Of a stretch of 60,419 nt of DNA, positions 28,419-37,820 are shown one piece after another. The DNA lies in assembly GCA_902797165.1 (NCBI GenBank), contig CADBRU010000022.1, positions 1-60,419 on the forward strand. The letters run 5' to 3'. How positions within the stretch are numbered: the stretch's first letter is position 1; each line of letters opens with the position of its first letter. A program made the position numbers and the translations under genes. Origin of the DNA: an uncultured Elusimicrobium sp. (GTDB taxonomy: Bacteria; Elusimicrobiota; Elusimicrobia; Elusimicrobiales; Elusimicrobiaceae). The notes beneath the pieces were generated by a model. The model made no database searches. It worked only from the letters and a program-made list of their open reading frames with translations, and was not told the origin of the DNA.

Positions 28419-29542
28419 TGCTCCTATTTGCAATATCCGTTTCCTTGCTGATGTTATCTTTACTGCTTTCCGTTTTTACCAAACGGTATACGCGGGTAAT
28501 AAACAGTGCCATTTTATTCTTTTCGTCCACCACACTATTGATATCCATTCTGATTTTTATTGCGCGTGTATACCGCAATCAATTTACATTTTTACAACCG
28601 GGTTATTTGGTACTGCTCATATTGCCGATTATCTTGTTTGTCATGCGTGTTAATTGGCCGCATTATTTTTCCAAAGCAATTAATTATCCTCTAACGGAAA
28701 AAATCGGCCACTACAAGACTTTTTCCGCCCTATTGGCAAACTGGGGACAAGCCATTGCCACGTTGATGGCCGTTGTTTTGTTTATTATTGCTTTGGCGCG
28801 GCCCGTAACGGTCAATCAAACCCAACTCCCCCCCACGCAAGGCATTGATATCATGATGATTATTGATGCTTCCGCCAGTATGCGCAAAAATGATTTTTAT
28901 CCAAACCGCTTTCAAGCCGCTCAGAAAAATGCCATCCGTTTTGTTGGCAAACGGTTTAATGACCGCATCGGACTAACTGTGTTTGCAAAAAATGCCACCT
29001 TGGCTTCCCCGCTTACTTTAGACCATGAGGCTTTGCAAGATTTAATTGCTTCCTTGTATTTAGGAATCGTAGATCCCAATTTAACAGCCATCGGAGATGC
29101 GCTGGGGGTTGCTTCCAATCACCTAAAAAACAGTTCCGCTAAAAGCAAAATTATTTTACTCTTAACGGACGGTTCCAATAATGCCGGTGCGCTAGATCCC
29201 TTACTTGCCGCCAAAGCCGCAGCCTCTTACGGCATTAAAATTTATACTATTGCAACGGCCAGTCCTCCCGGTGAATCTTTATTTTCCAGTGCGGAAGATG
29301 AAATTGATGAAGGACTACTTATGAATATTGCCAATGAAACGGGCGGCGCTTTTTACCGTGCAAAAAATGAAAATGAATTGCAAGATATTTACGATAAAAT
29401 TAACGAACTGGAAAAGACAGATTTTACGCAAACAGCACGCATCAGCCATTACGACATTTACCCGTCCTTTTTATGGGCCGGATTATTACTGCTGTTAGCC
29501 GGATGCGTCATAGGAAAATTATTGTTTATTAGGATACCGTAA
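28415..29542 (+). CDS. VWA-domain membrane protein (BatA-like)
   Basis: 375 residues with two N-terminal hydrophobic segments, a third before the VWA domain, and a C-terminal one (about 350-370). The MIDAS metal site is intact: DASAS in IMMIIDASASMRKNDF, a Thr in PNLTAIGDAL, and Asp in LLLTDGSNNAG. The VWA domain should face the periplasm and bind a partner via Mg2+. It overlaps the previous gene by 4 bases and is followed after 2 bases by a second VWA gene. Confidence 0.9.
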   Translation: MMLLFAISVSLLMLSLLLSVFTKRYTRVINSAILFFSSTTLLISILIFIARVYRNQFTFLQPGYLVLLILPIILFVMRVNWPHYFSKAINYPLTEKIGHYKTFSALLANWGQAIATLMAVVLFIIALARPVTVNQTQLPPTQGIDIMMIIDASASMRKNDFYPNRFQAAQKNAIRFVGKRFNDRIGLTVFAKNATLASPLTLDHEALQDLIASLYLGIVDPNLTAIGDALGVASNHLKNSSAKSKIILLLTDGSNNAGALDPLLAAKAAASYGIKIYTIATASPPGESLFSSAEDEIDEGLLMNIANETGGAFYRAKNENELQDIYDKINELEKTDFTQTARISHYDIYPSFLWAGLLLLLAGCVIGKLLFIRIP

Positions 29543-29544
29543 TT

Positions 29545-30588
29545 ATGGAATTATTTGCTTCTCCTATTTACTTTCTTTATTTCATACCTGTCCTGCTTTT
29601 ATGGCTGGGCGTCCGGTGGTTGGGCAATAAACGCAAACAAAGCATTATTCATGCTTTGTTCGGACGGGAAGCCTACTTGCGCCTAAGCGGCGGCCCCAGC
29701 CGTTTTACACGCATGCAAACTATTTTATTCGGACTGGGTTTATTCTTCATTTTTGCTGCACTGGCACGCCCGCAATGGGGCATTGAGGTTATGGAAGCAC
29801 AAGGCAATTTTGCCCAAACGGTTATTGCAATAGATGTGTCTGCTTCTATGCGCGCGCGGGACGTTAAACCGGACCGTCTCTCCAGTGCTAAAAATATGCT
29901 ACGTATGTTGATTACGCACATGCGAAACGAACGCATCGGTTTAATTGCTTTTACGTCTCAGGCTTTTATTCAATGTCCTATTACCACCGATGATGATGCC
30001 TTAAAATACTTTATATCCTCATTACAGCCCGATATGTTACCGGCCGCCGGTACTTCTTTGGCAGCACCGGTTAAATTAGCCGCCCACATGTTATCTAAAT
30101 ACCCCGGACAAAAAGGCTTAATTTTACTGACCGACGGAGAAGACCATACTCCGGAAGAATTAAAAGAAGCGCAAACCATTGCCCAGCAGGAAGGCATCCG
30201 CATTATTGCCATCGGTATCGGAACGCAACAAGGAGAACTGATCCCGGAACAAGTGGATTTGGAAGGAAATGTCTTGGAATATAAAAAAGATAAAGAAGGG
30301 AAAACCGTTGTTACAAAATTAGACGAAAAAAGTTTGGCCGAACTAGCGGCCGCCACCCAAGGCATTTATATCCAATATACTACTCCGGCGCAAGTGGCCG
30401 CCCGGGTACAAGAAGCCTTAGAAAATTTAGACAAAAGCACTTCTTCCGTTTCGACGCGTGCCAATTATAAGAACCGCTATCAAATCCCGTTAATCTTGGC
30501 GATATTGTGTTTCTTGGCCGGTTTTGCGTTTCCGTTCAAACCCCGCAAGAAACAAAGTGTCCCGACAGAGGAAGAACAAAAAAGGTAA
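29545..30588 (+). CDS. VWA-domain membrane protein (BatA/BatB-like)
   Basis: 347 residues: N-terminal hydrophobic helices (about 5-22 and 58-75), a VWA domain with complete MIDAS (DVSAS in VIAIDVSASMRARDVKPDRL, Thr in AAGTSLAAPV, Asp in LLTDGEDHTPEE), and a C-terminal helix (about 310-330) with a Lys-rich tail. Sequence is close to BatA/BatB of Bacteroides-type operons. Together with the preceding gene this gives the usual pair of VWA proteins. Confidence 0.92.
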   Translation: MELFASPIYFLYFIPVLLLWLGVRWLGNKRKQSIIHALFGREAYLRLSGGPSRFTRMQTILFGLGLFFIFAALARPQWGIEVMEAQGNFAQTVIAIDVSASMRARDVKPDRLSSAKNMLRMLITHMRNERIGLIAFTSQAFIQCPITTDDDALKYFISSLQPDMLPAAGTSLAAPVKLAAHMLSKYPGQKGLILLTDGEDHTPEELKEAQTIAQQEGIRIIAIGIGTQQGELIPEQVDLEGNVLEYKKDKEGKTVVTKLDEKSLAELAAATQGIYIQYTTPAQVAARVQEALENLDKSTSSVSTRANYKNRYQIPLILAILCFLAGFAFPFKPRKKQSVPTEEEQKR

Positions 30589-30600
30589 AATAATAAAGAT

Positions 30601-31272
30601 ATGAGAAAAACGATAGTACCGATATTACTGATACTGACATGTACCGCCTTAGTTCAGGCCGGTACACGCGGGCAATTGCGTCAAGGCGGTCAATTTTATA
30701 ATCAGGAAAAATACGGCTCTGCCCTTAATGTATATCAAAATATTCTAAAAAAAGACCCGGAAAATCAGTTCGCGCTGTTTAATGCCGCCAATGCCTATTA
30801 TCGTCTTAATGAATACACCCAAGCGGAAGAACTGTATAAAAAAACCAGCCAAACCAAAGGCGGTTATGCCCAAAGCGCCTTGTATAATTTAGGCAACACC
30901 TACTATCATGCCGGAGATAAAGAACAGGCAAAAAGTGCCTTTATTGAGGCGCTGCTTAAAGATCCGCAAGATAAAGAAGCGGCTCATAATTTACAAGTGA
31001 TTATTAAAGAAAACCAACAAAACCAGCAAAATCAAAGTCAGCAAAACCAAGATAATCAGGACAATAAGTCCGATAATCAGCAAGATCAACCCAATAATAA
31101 TCAAAATCAAGGGCAAAATCAAGATCAACAAAATCAGCAAAATCAAAAACAAAGCGGACAACTTAATAAACAAGATGCTGATCGTGTGATGTCTATGGCA
31201 AAGGAAAATGAATTTAAACACGGCATGTCCTCGGGGAATTCCCAAGATCAAACAGTGGAAAAGGATTGGTAA
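30601..31272 (+). CDS. TPR protein BatC-like
   Basis: 223 residues: signal peptide (ILLILTCTALVQAG), about three TPR units (residues 25-135, for example ALNVYQNILKKDPENQFALFNAANAYYRLNEYTQAEELY), then a long Gln/Asn-rich stretch (about 137-190), and a short basic/acidic end. This is the BatC layout and it sits in the BatC position between a VWA gene and BatD. The Q/N-rich region is probably a disordered linker. Confidence 0.87.
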   Translation: MRKTIVPILLILTCTALVQAGTRGQLRQGGQFYNQEKYGSALNVYQNILKKDPENQFALFNAANAYYRLNEYTQAEELYKKTSQTKGGYAQSALYNLGNTYYHAGDKEQAKSAFIEALLKDPQDKEAAHNLQVIIKENQQNQQNQSQQNQDNQDNKSDNQQDQPNNNQNQGQNQDQQNQQNQKQSGQLNKQDADRVMSMAKENEFKHGMSSGNSQDQTVEKDW

Positions 31273-31275
31273 AGC

Positions 31276-33111
31276 ATGCGTAAGTTAGTTTTATTATTAC
31301 TATGTGTTATAAGTACGGTACTTGCCTACGGAGCAGCAGACCCCTTGGGTATTTCCGTATCGGCTTCCGTCAATAAAACAGTCCTTACGCTAGAAGATGA
31401 ATTGATCTTAACGGTAACGGTAGACGGAGCCACCGGAGATTTTACCCCACAACTGCCGAGCCTGCCGGCTTTTAATGTGTTTGCACGTTCCACGTCCAAA
31501 ACCATTCATAATTTTCACGCCACCACCACTTTTGAATATATCATGATGCCTCGTATGCAAGGTAAAGTGGTCATCGGCCCTATTTCCATCCATTATGGCA
31601 ATAAAATCTACAAAACTGATCCTATTAACGTAACTATCTATCGTACAAATCCGAGCACCGCTCCTACCGCGCAGCCTTCGTCTGCCAAAACACAATCCGG
31701 AAAAGCCGTCTCGGATACCCGATCTCAACAACCAGTAGTTGCACAGGCCCCGGCCAATATGCCTTTTTTGGAACGCACTTTATATAATCGGGCCGCTCAG
31801 AACGGAGATAAAGATTATTTTATGGTAGCGGGTGTCAGTTCTCAAACGCCTTTGGTAAATCAAAATGTTACTTTGGCCGAAAGATTTTATTATGCCAAAC
31901 CGTTCTCTAACTCTGCCCCTTATACCGCCCCTACCATTTCCAATTTATTTTTGGAAGAAATCGGACGCTCCGAAGGCTCACAAACTATTTTAGGCAGACA
32001 ATATGATTATATCGAAATCCGCTATAATGCGACCGGAGTGACCCAAGGAAAAGCAGAAATAGGTCCGGCTAAAATTGATTTTGTTCCTGTTTCTCAACGA
32101 GGGGCCTCTTTGTTTGACCGCATGTTTGCCACCATGGCCGCAGACCCTCAAACTGTAACTTCAAATAAAATTTCACTGGCAATATTACCTGTACCGACGG
32201 AAGGCCAACCGGACTCCTTTTACGGAGCCGTAGGCAGCGGCTATACGATCAGTGCCGGTTTGGACCGCAATGAAGTAGAAGCCGGAGATGCGGTTAATTT
32301 AACCGTTCAAGTCAAAGGACCGGGGAATTTAAAAGCCACCTCCGATTTAAAAATTCCCGAAATGCGCGGTTTTAAAACCTATGAGGTTGCCTCTACCGCC
32401 GCCGCCGTGCCGGACAACGGAACTCTCAAAAGTTATAAAGTTTTCAAGACGGTATTAGTTCCGCTTTCTTCCGGTTCTTATACCATCCCCGCTATTGATT
32501 GGTCTTATTATGACCCGGCTTTGAAGCAATACCGTATCATTCGTACGCAACCTTTATCTTTGAAAGTAACTCCGTCCTCCAAAACGGATAGCGGTTTTGA
32601 TTTTAGCGCCCACTCCGACTTAGGAAACGGTTTTCAGGAATTAGGAAAAGATATTCGGTATCTAAAAGCCGAACCGTATACAAAACAATTCGGATTTTTG
32701 GATCGTTTGGCTAATTGGTCCGTAATCAACTATATTGCGGGTATTTTGGTAATCATCGGAATTATTTTTGCACTCATGGACAAGCGTTCCCTCACCGAAA
32801 AACGTGCCTTAACCAAAGCCAAAGCCCAACTTAAACACGCCACCAATGCAGAAACCATTGCCAATGCGCTGTCAACTTATTTACAAATAAAGTACGATGT
32901 ACATACCGCCAGTTTACCCTTGCGTGACATACAAGAAGCACTTAAGAAAAAAGGTTGCGCGGCACCTCAAATTGAACAATTTTCTACTTTATGGCAACAA
33001 TTAAATGCAGTGCGTTTTGCCCCTGCCGCCGCACAAGAGCAAGGAGTATCAAACCTCTCCCATCAAGTGCTGCAATTGCTCAATCAATTCGAAAAAGGAG
33101 GGTCCAAATGA
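31276..33111 (+). CDS. BatD-family protein
   Basis: 611 residues: signal peptide (LVLLLLCVISTVLAYGA), periplasmic Ig-like beta domains (SVNKTVLTLEDELILTVTVDG; FARSTSKTIHNFHATTTFEYIMMPRMQGKVVIGP), one transmembrane helix near 487-507, and a short cytoplasmic helical C-terminus. These match BatD (oxygen tolerance family). It is 3 bases after the BatC-like gene and overlaps the next start by 4 bases. Confidence 0.9.
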   Translation: MRKLVLLLLCVISTVLAYGAADPLGISVSASVNKTVLTLEDELILTVTVDGATGDFTPQLPSLPAFNVFARSTSKTIHNFHATTTFEYIMMPRMQGKVVIGPISIHYGNKIYKTDPINVTIYRTNPSTAPTAQPSSAKTQSGKAVSDTRSQQPVVAQAPANMPFLERTLYNRAAQNGDKDYFMVAGVSSQTPLVNQNVTLAERFYYAKPFSNSAPYTAPTISNLFLEEIGRSEGSQTILGRQYDYIEIRYNATGVTQGKAEIGPAKIDFVPVSQRGASLFDRMFATMAADPQTVTSNKISLAILPVPTEGQPDSFYGAVGSGYTISAGLDRNEVEAGDAVNLTVQVKGPGNLKATSDLKIPEMRGFKTYEVASTAAAVPDNGTLKSYKVFKTVLVPLSSGSYTIPAIDWSYYDPALKQYRIIRTQPLSLKVTPSSKTDSGFDFSAHSDLGNGFQELGKDIRYLKAEPYTKQFGFLDRLANWSVINYIAGILVIIGIIFALMDKRSLTEKRALTKAKAQLKHATNAETIANALSTYLQIKYDVHTASLPLRDIQEALKKKGCAAPQIEQFSTLWQQLNAVRFAPAAAQEQGVSNLSHQVLQLLNQFEKGGSK

Positions 33112-33827
33112 AACGCCTCGCATTTTTGTTTTTATTTGTTCTATTAAATGCTTTTTCTCTTTATGCGGTTGATTTCCAAGAAGCCGAGGAACAGTACCGA
33201 GAAGGACACTTTGCTACGGCTTTAGGACAATACGAACAATTGTTACGGAACTACCCAAATGACCCCAATCTTTACTACAATATAGGAAACTGTTATTTTA
33301 AAATGGGATCTAAAGGTTTGGCTACCGCCAATTATTACAGAGCCTTTAAGTTAGATCCCCGTGATGCGGATATCCGCCATAATTTAAGTTTATCCTTGCA
33401 AAACAGCGGGGAAAAGTTTATTCCTAGCGGCATGCCCGAGATTTTGCACAAGGCATTTTTCAGTTTAACTCAAACTGAGTTGCAAGGGCTTTTTCACTTG
33501 TCGTTATGGATTGTTTGTATAGCGGGATGTGTTTGGCTGTTTAAGCGGCGCTTTGGGCGGATGACTTTGACTTTATTGTGTTTGTTTATTTTGATCGGGA
33601 TTTGGTACTTGTGGCGTCAGCAATTGGATAATCAGCCTTTGGCAGTGGTGGCCGTCCCCGTAGCCGAACTGCGCAGCGGCCCCGGAGAGAATTTCCCGGC
33701 CAGTGCCAATATTGCCCAAGGACATTTATTATTGCTGCAAGATAATAAAGACCGTTGGCAACAAGTAATTGTCAAATCACAAGGCATCAAGGGCTGGATG
33801 CAAAGTAGCAGTTTAGAAAAAATTTAA
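33108..33827 (+). CDS. TPR and SH3-domain protein BatE-like
   Basis: 239 residues: signal peptide (MKRLAFLFLFVLLNAFSLYA), TPR units (residues about 22-95), two hydrophobic helices (about 130-175), and a C-terminal SH3-like domain (AELRSGPGENFPASANIAQGHLLLL, GWMQSSSLEKI). This is the BatE plan. The ATG at 33108 follows GGAGG by 5 nt and overlaps the BatD stop (ATGA); a frame extending to 32991 is rejected. Last gene of the MoxR/Bat operon. Confidence 0.88.
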   Translation: MKRLAFLFLFVLLNAFSLYAVDFQEAEEQYREGHFATALGQYEQLLRNYPNDPNLYYNIGNCYFKMGSKGLATANYYRAFKLDPRDADIRHNLSLSLQNSGEKFIPSGMPEILHKAFFSLTQTELQGLFHLSLWIVCIAGCVWLFKRRFGRMTLTLLCLFILIGIWYLWRQQLDNQPLAVVAVPVAELRSGPGENFPASANIAQGHLLLLQDNKDRWQQVIVKSQGIKGWMQSSSLEKI

Positions 33828-33836
33828 GGATCAAAT

Positions 33837-34394
33837 ATGTTTATACAAAAACAAGCAGATGAACTGATTGAGGCGCTGACCTTTGTAAAAACAAATTTAG
33901 CCGCTCCTATCCAAACTTTGGCTGATGCCATTATTGCCGCTTTTCAAAGAGGCAATCAAGTTATTTTAATGGGAAATGGCGGCAGTGCGTCTGATGCCCA
34001 ACATATTGCAGCCGAGTTTGTAGGAAGATTTAAGAAAGAGCGTCGCTCTTTCCCGGCTTTGGCCTTAAATACCAACACCTCTACGGTTACGGCCGTGGGA
34101 AATGATTACGGATACGATTTTGTTTTTTCCCGTCAAATAGACGGTTTTGCCCGCAAAGGAGATGTGGTTATCGGCATTTCCACTTCGGGCAACAGTAAAA
34201 ATGTCCAATTGGCTTTAGAACTGGCCAAACAACGCGGTTGTTATACTGCGGCTTTCTTGGGGAAAGACGGGGGCACTATTAAGCAAGTAGTTGATTTGCC
34301 TTTAGTGGTAAATTGTCAAAATACCCCCCACATCCAAGAATGTCATATTTTTATCGGACACGTCGTGTGTGATTTAGTGGATCAACACTTTTAG
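33837..34394 (+). CDS. gmhA: Phosphoheptose isomerase (sedoheptulose 7-phosphate isomerase)
   Basis: GmhA makes D-glycero-manno-heptose 7-phosphate for the LPS inner core. The 185-residue SIS-domain protein has GNGGSASDAQHIAAEFVGRF, ALNTNTSTVTAVGNDYGYDFVFSRQI, and GISTSGNSKNVQLALE; the Glu and His in AEFVGR and QECHIFIGHVVCDLV fit the zinc/catalytic positions of GmhA rather than DiaA. SD AAGGA precedes. It starts 9 bases after the BatE-like gene and may be read with that operon. Confidence 0.9.
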   Translation: MFIQKQADELIEALTFVKTNLAAPIQTLADAIIAAFQRGNQVILMGNGGSASDAQHIAAEFVGRFKKERRSFPALALNTNTSTVTAVGNDYGYDFVFSRQIDGFARKGDVVIGISTSGNSKNVQLALELAKQRGCYTAAFLGKDGGTIKQVVDLPLVVNCQNTPHIQECHIFIGHVVCDLVDQHF

Positions 34395-34407
34395 GAGTAT
34401 ATTTATT

Positions 34408-34857
34408 ATGAAAATAGCCATTGCCTGTGATCATGCCGGATTTGCACTCAAAGCAACAGTAGTGGATACGGTTAAACAATTAGGGCATGAGATCATCGAT
34501 TGCGGCACCGATAACGATACGGAAAAAGTAGATGCTCCGGATTATGCCGCTAAGGCAGCCGCCTTGCTGACCGGCAAACAAGCCGACCGCGCCATTTTGA
34601 TATGCGGTAGCGGCATTGCTATGTGTTTGACTGCCAACAAAGTACGCGGGGTGTATGCCAGCGTCTGCCATGATGCTTATTCCGCCCGTCAAGGCGTGGA
34701 ACATGATAATATGAACGCTCTTTGTTTAGGCGGCAGGGTAATTGGTACATCTGTGGTACCTATGCTGGTAAAAGAATTTTTAACCGCCCAATATTTTAAT
34801 TGCGGTAATTACAAAAGACGAGTAGAGAAAATACTTGCCTTAGAAAAAAATTTTTAA
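34408..34857 (+). CDS. rpiB: Ribose 5-phosphate isomerase B
   Basis: RpiB interconverts ribose 5-phosphate and ribulose 5-phosphate. The 149-residue protein has KIAIACDHAGFALK, DYAAKAA, the catalytic Cys in ILICGSGIAMCLTANKVRGVYASVCHD, and EHDNMNALCLGGRVIG. Some relatives act on allose or galactose phosphates, but the motifs are classical RpiB. It lies between gmhA and pgi, a sugar-phosphate isomerase cluster. Confidence 0.94.
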   Translation: MKIAIACDHAGFALKATVVDTVKQLGHEIIDCGTDNDTEKVDAPDYAAKAAALLTGKQADRAILICGSGIAMCLTANKVRGVYASVCHDAYSARQGVEHDNMNALCLGGRVIGTSVVPMLVKEFLTAQYFNCGNYKRRVEKILALEKNF

Positions 34858-34879
34858 ATTAAGGAAAGGACAATAAACT

Positions 34880-36544
34880 ATGAAAATGACTCTCAACCCC
34901 ATGGCGGCAGGCATTGTACGCGAAGGACTTATCAAATTAGAAGGCTTAAGTTTTTCTAAAAAATTCTGGGCTAAAGATCCTACTTTATGGAAAAAAGACC
35001 CCGAACACATGGCCTTCATTCCTAAATTTTTAGGTTGGCAAAAGGTATATGATTGGACCTTGCAACATATAGACGAAGTGGTTTCTTTTGCCAATCAGGC
35101 CAAAAAAGATTTTAAATTTTGCGTCGTTATGGGCATGGGTGGCAGCAGTTTAGCCCCCGAAGTATTCCGCAGTATTTTCGGCAAACAAAGCGGCTATCCG
35201 CAACTATTTGTGCTAGACACCACCAACCCCGATTGGGTCGGCCATGTAAGCGCCAAAATCAATCCGGCAGATACGCTTTTTGTCTTTGCCAGTAAATCCG
35301 GCGGTACGGTAGAACCTTCTTCTCAATTTGCTTATTTTTATGAAGAAGTCAAAAAAGCGGGTGTCAAAAATCCCGGACAAAACTTTATTGCTATTACCGA
35401 TCACGGCACCGGCTTACAAACCTTAGCCGAAAAATATAAATTCCGCCATACCTTTATCAACCCTTCCGATATCGGCGGACGGTTTTCCGCTTTGTCTTTC
35501 TTCGGTATTGTGCCGGCGGCTATTATGGGTGTAGATGTAAAGAAAATCTTACTCAAAGCCAAAGAGGCTGCCTTAACTTTTGGACCGGAAGTCAATGAAA
35601 AAGACAATATGGCCGTATCTTTAGGTGCTTATATGGGTGCTTGCTATGCCAACCACTCCAAAGACAAACTCACCATTTTAGCCTCCAAAGAAGCCGAAAC
35701 ATTCGGCTTGTGGGCAGAACAATTGGTGGCCGAATCTACCGGTAAAGAAGGCAAAGGGATTGTTCCTGTGGTAGGTGAAATCTTACACCGTAATTTTGAC
35801 TATCGCGAAGATCGCTTCTTTGTCTATCTTTCCACCGATACGGACGATAACAAACGCGTGCATGACGTTGCGTCCGATTTAGCCGAACGGGGTTTCCCGG
35901 TGTTTACGCTAGATATGAAAAACCCTTATGAACTAGGGGCCTTGTTTCTACTGTGGGAAATTGCCACCGCAGCGGCGGGTGCCATCTTGGCCATTGATCC
36001 GTTTGACCAACCCAACGTACAAGAAGCCAAAACCTTGACGAAAAACGTGTTGGCCAAATTGGAAAAGGGTGATATCCCGGCTGAGGTTACCGCCGAATTA
36101 TTAGTTTCCAAAGATTTAAAAGAAGAAGTAAAACTGGAAACTTTACCGCAAGATTTCTATTCCTTACTGGAAAGCAATGATTATATTGCTATCTTGCCCT
36201 ATTTGTGGCCTTCGGAAGAAACCGATAAAGCCTTACATGAACTACGTGACAAAATGTTATGCCGCACCAAACGCGCCATACTGTTCGGTTACGGACCGCG
36301 CTATTTACATTCCAGCGGTCAATTACATAAAGGTGACGGTAATAATGGGGTATTTCTCATTTTATCAGCTGATCCGCAAAAAGATATCAAAATTCCGGGT
36401 CAAAATTACACCTTCGGACAATTATGCAACGCCCAAGCCTTGGGTGATTTCCAAGCCTTGGAAAACAAAGGCAGACGCGTTGTGAAATTGCACTTCAAAC
36501 AACCGGTGGCCCAATCCATTAAAAAATTGGGTGATTTATTCTAA
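34880..36544 (+). CDS. pgi: Glucose-6-phosphate isomerase
   Basis: Pgi interconverts glucose 6-phosphate and fructose 6-phosphate. The 554-residue protein has two SIS domains: CVVMGMGGSSLAPEVFRSIFG, FVFASKSGGTVEPSSQ and GGRFSALSFFGIVPAAIMG in the first, and KRAILFGYGPRYLHSSGQLHKGD near the end. The sequence resembles the Pgi half of bifunctional transaldolase/Pgi proteins (MGMGGSSLAPEV, YGPRYLHSSGQ), but no transaldolase domain is present. SD AAGGAAAGGA. It would feed NagB-derived fructose 6-phosphate into hexose metabolism. Confidence 0.9.
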   Translation: MKMTLNPMAAGIVREGLIKLEGLSFSKKFWAKDPTLWKKDPEHMAFIPKFLGWQKVYDWTLQHIDEVVSFANQAKKDFKFCVVMGMGGSSLAPEVFRSIFGKQSGYPQLFVLDTTNPDWVGHVSAKINPADTLFVFASKSGGTVEPSSQFAYFYEEVKKAGVKNPGQNFIAITDHGTGLQTLAEKYKFRHTFINPSDIGGRFSALSFFGIVPAAIMGVDVKKILLKAKEAALTFGPEVNEKDNMAVSLGAYMGACYANHSKDKLTILASKEAETFGLWAEQLVAESTGKEGKGIVPVVGEILHRNFDYREDRFFVYLSTDTDDNKRVHDVASDLAERGFPVFTLDMKNPYELGALFLLWEIATAAAGAILAIDPFDQPNVQEAKTLTKNVLAKLEKGDIPAEVTAELLVSKDLKEEVKLETLPQDFYSLLESNDYIAILPYLWPSEETDKALHELRDKMLCRTKRAILFGYGPRYLHSSGQLHKGDGNNGVFLILSADPQKDIKIPGQNYTFGQLCNAQALGDFQALENKGRRVVKLHFKQPVAQSIKKLGDLF

Positions 36545-36557
36545 ACCTATGTAATAC

Positions 36558-36589
36558 AAAGGCGGCGCGAGAAACGCCGCCTTTTTTAT
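36558..36589 (+). terminator. Terminator after pgi
   Basis: Perfect 10-bp stem (AAAGGCGGCG / CGCCGCCTTT) with a 7-nt loop, followed by TTT. It ends only a few bases before the miaB ATG. Confidence 0.88.
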
Positions 36590-36592
36590 AGT

Positions 36593-37819
36593 ATGAAAAA
36601 ATTGTTTATCCAAACCTATGGTTGCCAAATGAATTTAGCCGATTCGGAAGAAATGGCCGCACATCTATTTACGCGCGGTTACATGCCTACCGAACAATTA
36701 GAAGAGGCCGATTTGGTATTGGTAAACACTTGCACCGTACGTGACCATGCCGAGCACAGAGCCCTTTCTTTTTTGGGACGCCTACGGCAGTGGAAACGTG
36801 AAAAATCAGGCCGGCGCATTATTTTTGCCGGATGTGCCGCGCAACGTTTAGGCCAACAACTCAAAAAAACTTTTCCGTATTTAGACATTGTTTCCGGTGC
36901 GCGCGAAATTGACCAATTTGCACAACTTTTAGATAAAAGCGGTTTTCTCTCTGACGCTCCGGGAGGGCAACCTGTGCAAAAAGGAATTACCGGTTATGTA
37001 ACCATTATGCGCGGATGTGATTTCGCGTGCAGTTATTGCATTGTGCCTACGGTACGCGGCCCCGTAAAATGTTTACCTTCCGCCGAAATTTTGCAACAGG
37101 CCGCTAAAAAAGCCTCTCAAGGCTACCCCGAAATTATGCTGCTGGGCCAAACCGTCAATGCATGGCACGAAGACGGAAAAACCTTTGCCGATTTATTAAA
37201 CGAAGTATCCGCACTGCCCGGCGTAGCCCGCGTACGTTTTGTCAGTCCGCATCCGGCATTTATTACGCCTCAATTTTTGGACGGCATTAAATCTAATACC
37301 AAAATCGCAAGGCATATTCATTTGCCCGCCCAAAGCGGATCAAGCAAAGTTTTACAGGAAATGAAACGCGGCTACACCCGTGAAATTTTACTTGATAAAA
37401 TTCACGCGCTCAAACAAATCGGTTTTTCCATCAGTACCGATTTAATTGTAGGGTTTCCCACCGAAACGCAAGAAGATTTTGAGCAGACCCTTTCACTGGT
37501 CGAACAAGCCGGTTTTTCGGCGGCCTATTGTTTTAAATATTCCCCCCGCCAAGGCACGCCCGCGGCCGAAATGAAACTGTTGGATGAAAAAATACTGGAA
37601 CAAAGGCTAGATATTTTGTTAAATAAAGTGAGAGGTTTGGCGGAAGCGGCTTATCAGCAGCAAATGGGACGCACGGTAGAAGTATTACTGGAAACTCCCA
37701 ACAAAGGCCGCACCGGTGAAGATTTTTGGATACAAACACAAAAAAGTTATACTGTAGGAAGTGTCGTGCAGACAGAAGTAACTGCATCAGACGGAACTTT
37801 ATTATTTACGAGGGATTAA
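36593..37819 (+). CDS. miaB: tRNA-2-methylthio-N6-dimethylallyladenosine synthase MiaB
   Basis: MiaB is a radical SAM enzyme that adds the 2-methylthio group to i6A37, made by MiaA (encoded about 500 bases downstream). N-terminal cluster cysteines are in QTYGCQMN, VNTCTVRDHAEHR and AGCAAQR; the radical SAM motif CDFACSYC lies in MRGCDFACSYCIVPTVRG; a TRAM-like end follows. The 408 residues are slightly short for MiaB but contain all parts. No SD is seen; a terminator stem lies immediately upstream, so the promoter must be close or readthrough is used. Confidence 0.92.
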   Translation: MKKLFIQTYGCQMNLADSEEMAAHLFTRGYMPTEQLEEADLVLVNTCTVRDHAEHRALSFLGRLRQWKREKSGRRIIFAGCAAQRLGQQLKKTFPYLDIVSGAREIDQFAQLLDKSGFLSDAPGGQPVQKGITGYVTIMRGCDFACSYCIVPTVRGPVKCLPSAEILQQAAKKASQGYPEIMLLGQTVNAWHEDGKTFADLLNEVSALPGVARVRFVSPHPAFITPQFLDGIKSNTKIARHIHLPAQSGSSKVLQEMKRGYTREILLDKIHALKQIGFSISTDLIVGFPTETQEDFEQTLSLVEQAGFSAAYCFKYSPRQGTPAAEMKLLDEKILEQRLDILLNKVRGLAEAAYQQQMGRTVEVLLETPNKGRTGEDFWIQTQKSYTVGSVVQTEVTASDGTLLFTRD

Positions 37820-37820
37820 T

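Noticed and set aside
30991..31251. Minus-strand frame rich in Leu/Ile inside the BatC-like gene
   Set aside because: It is the antisense of the Gln/Asn-rich repeat region, so it is a compositional artefact.
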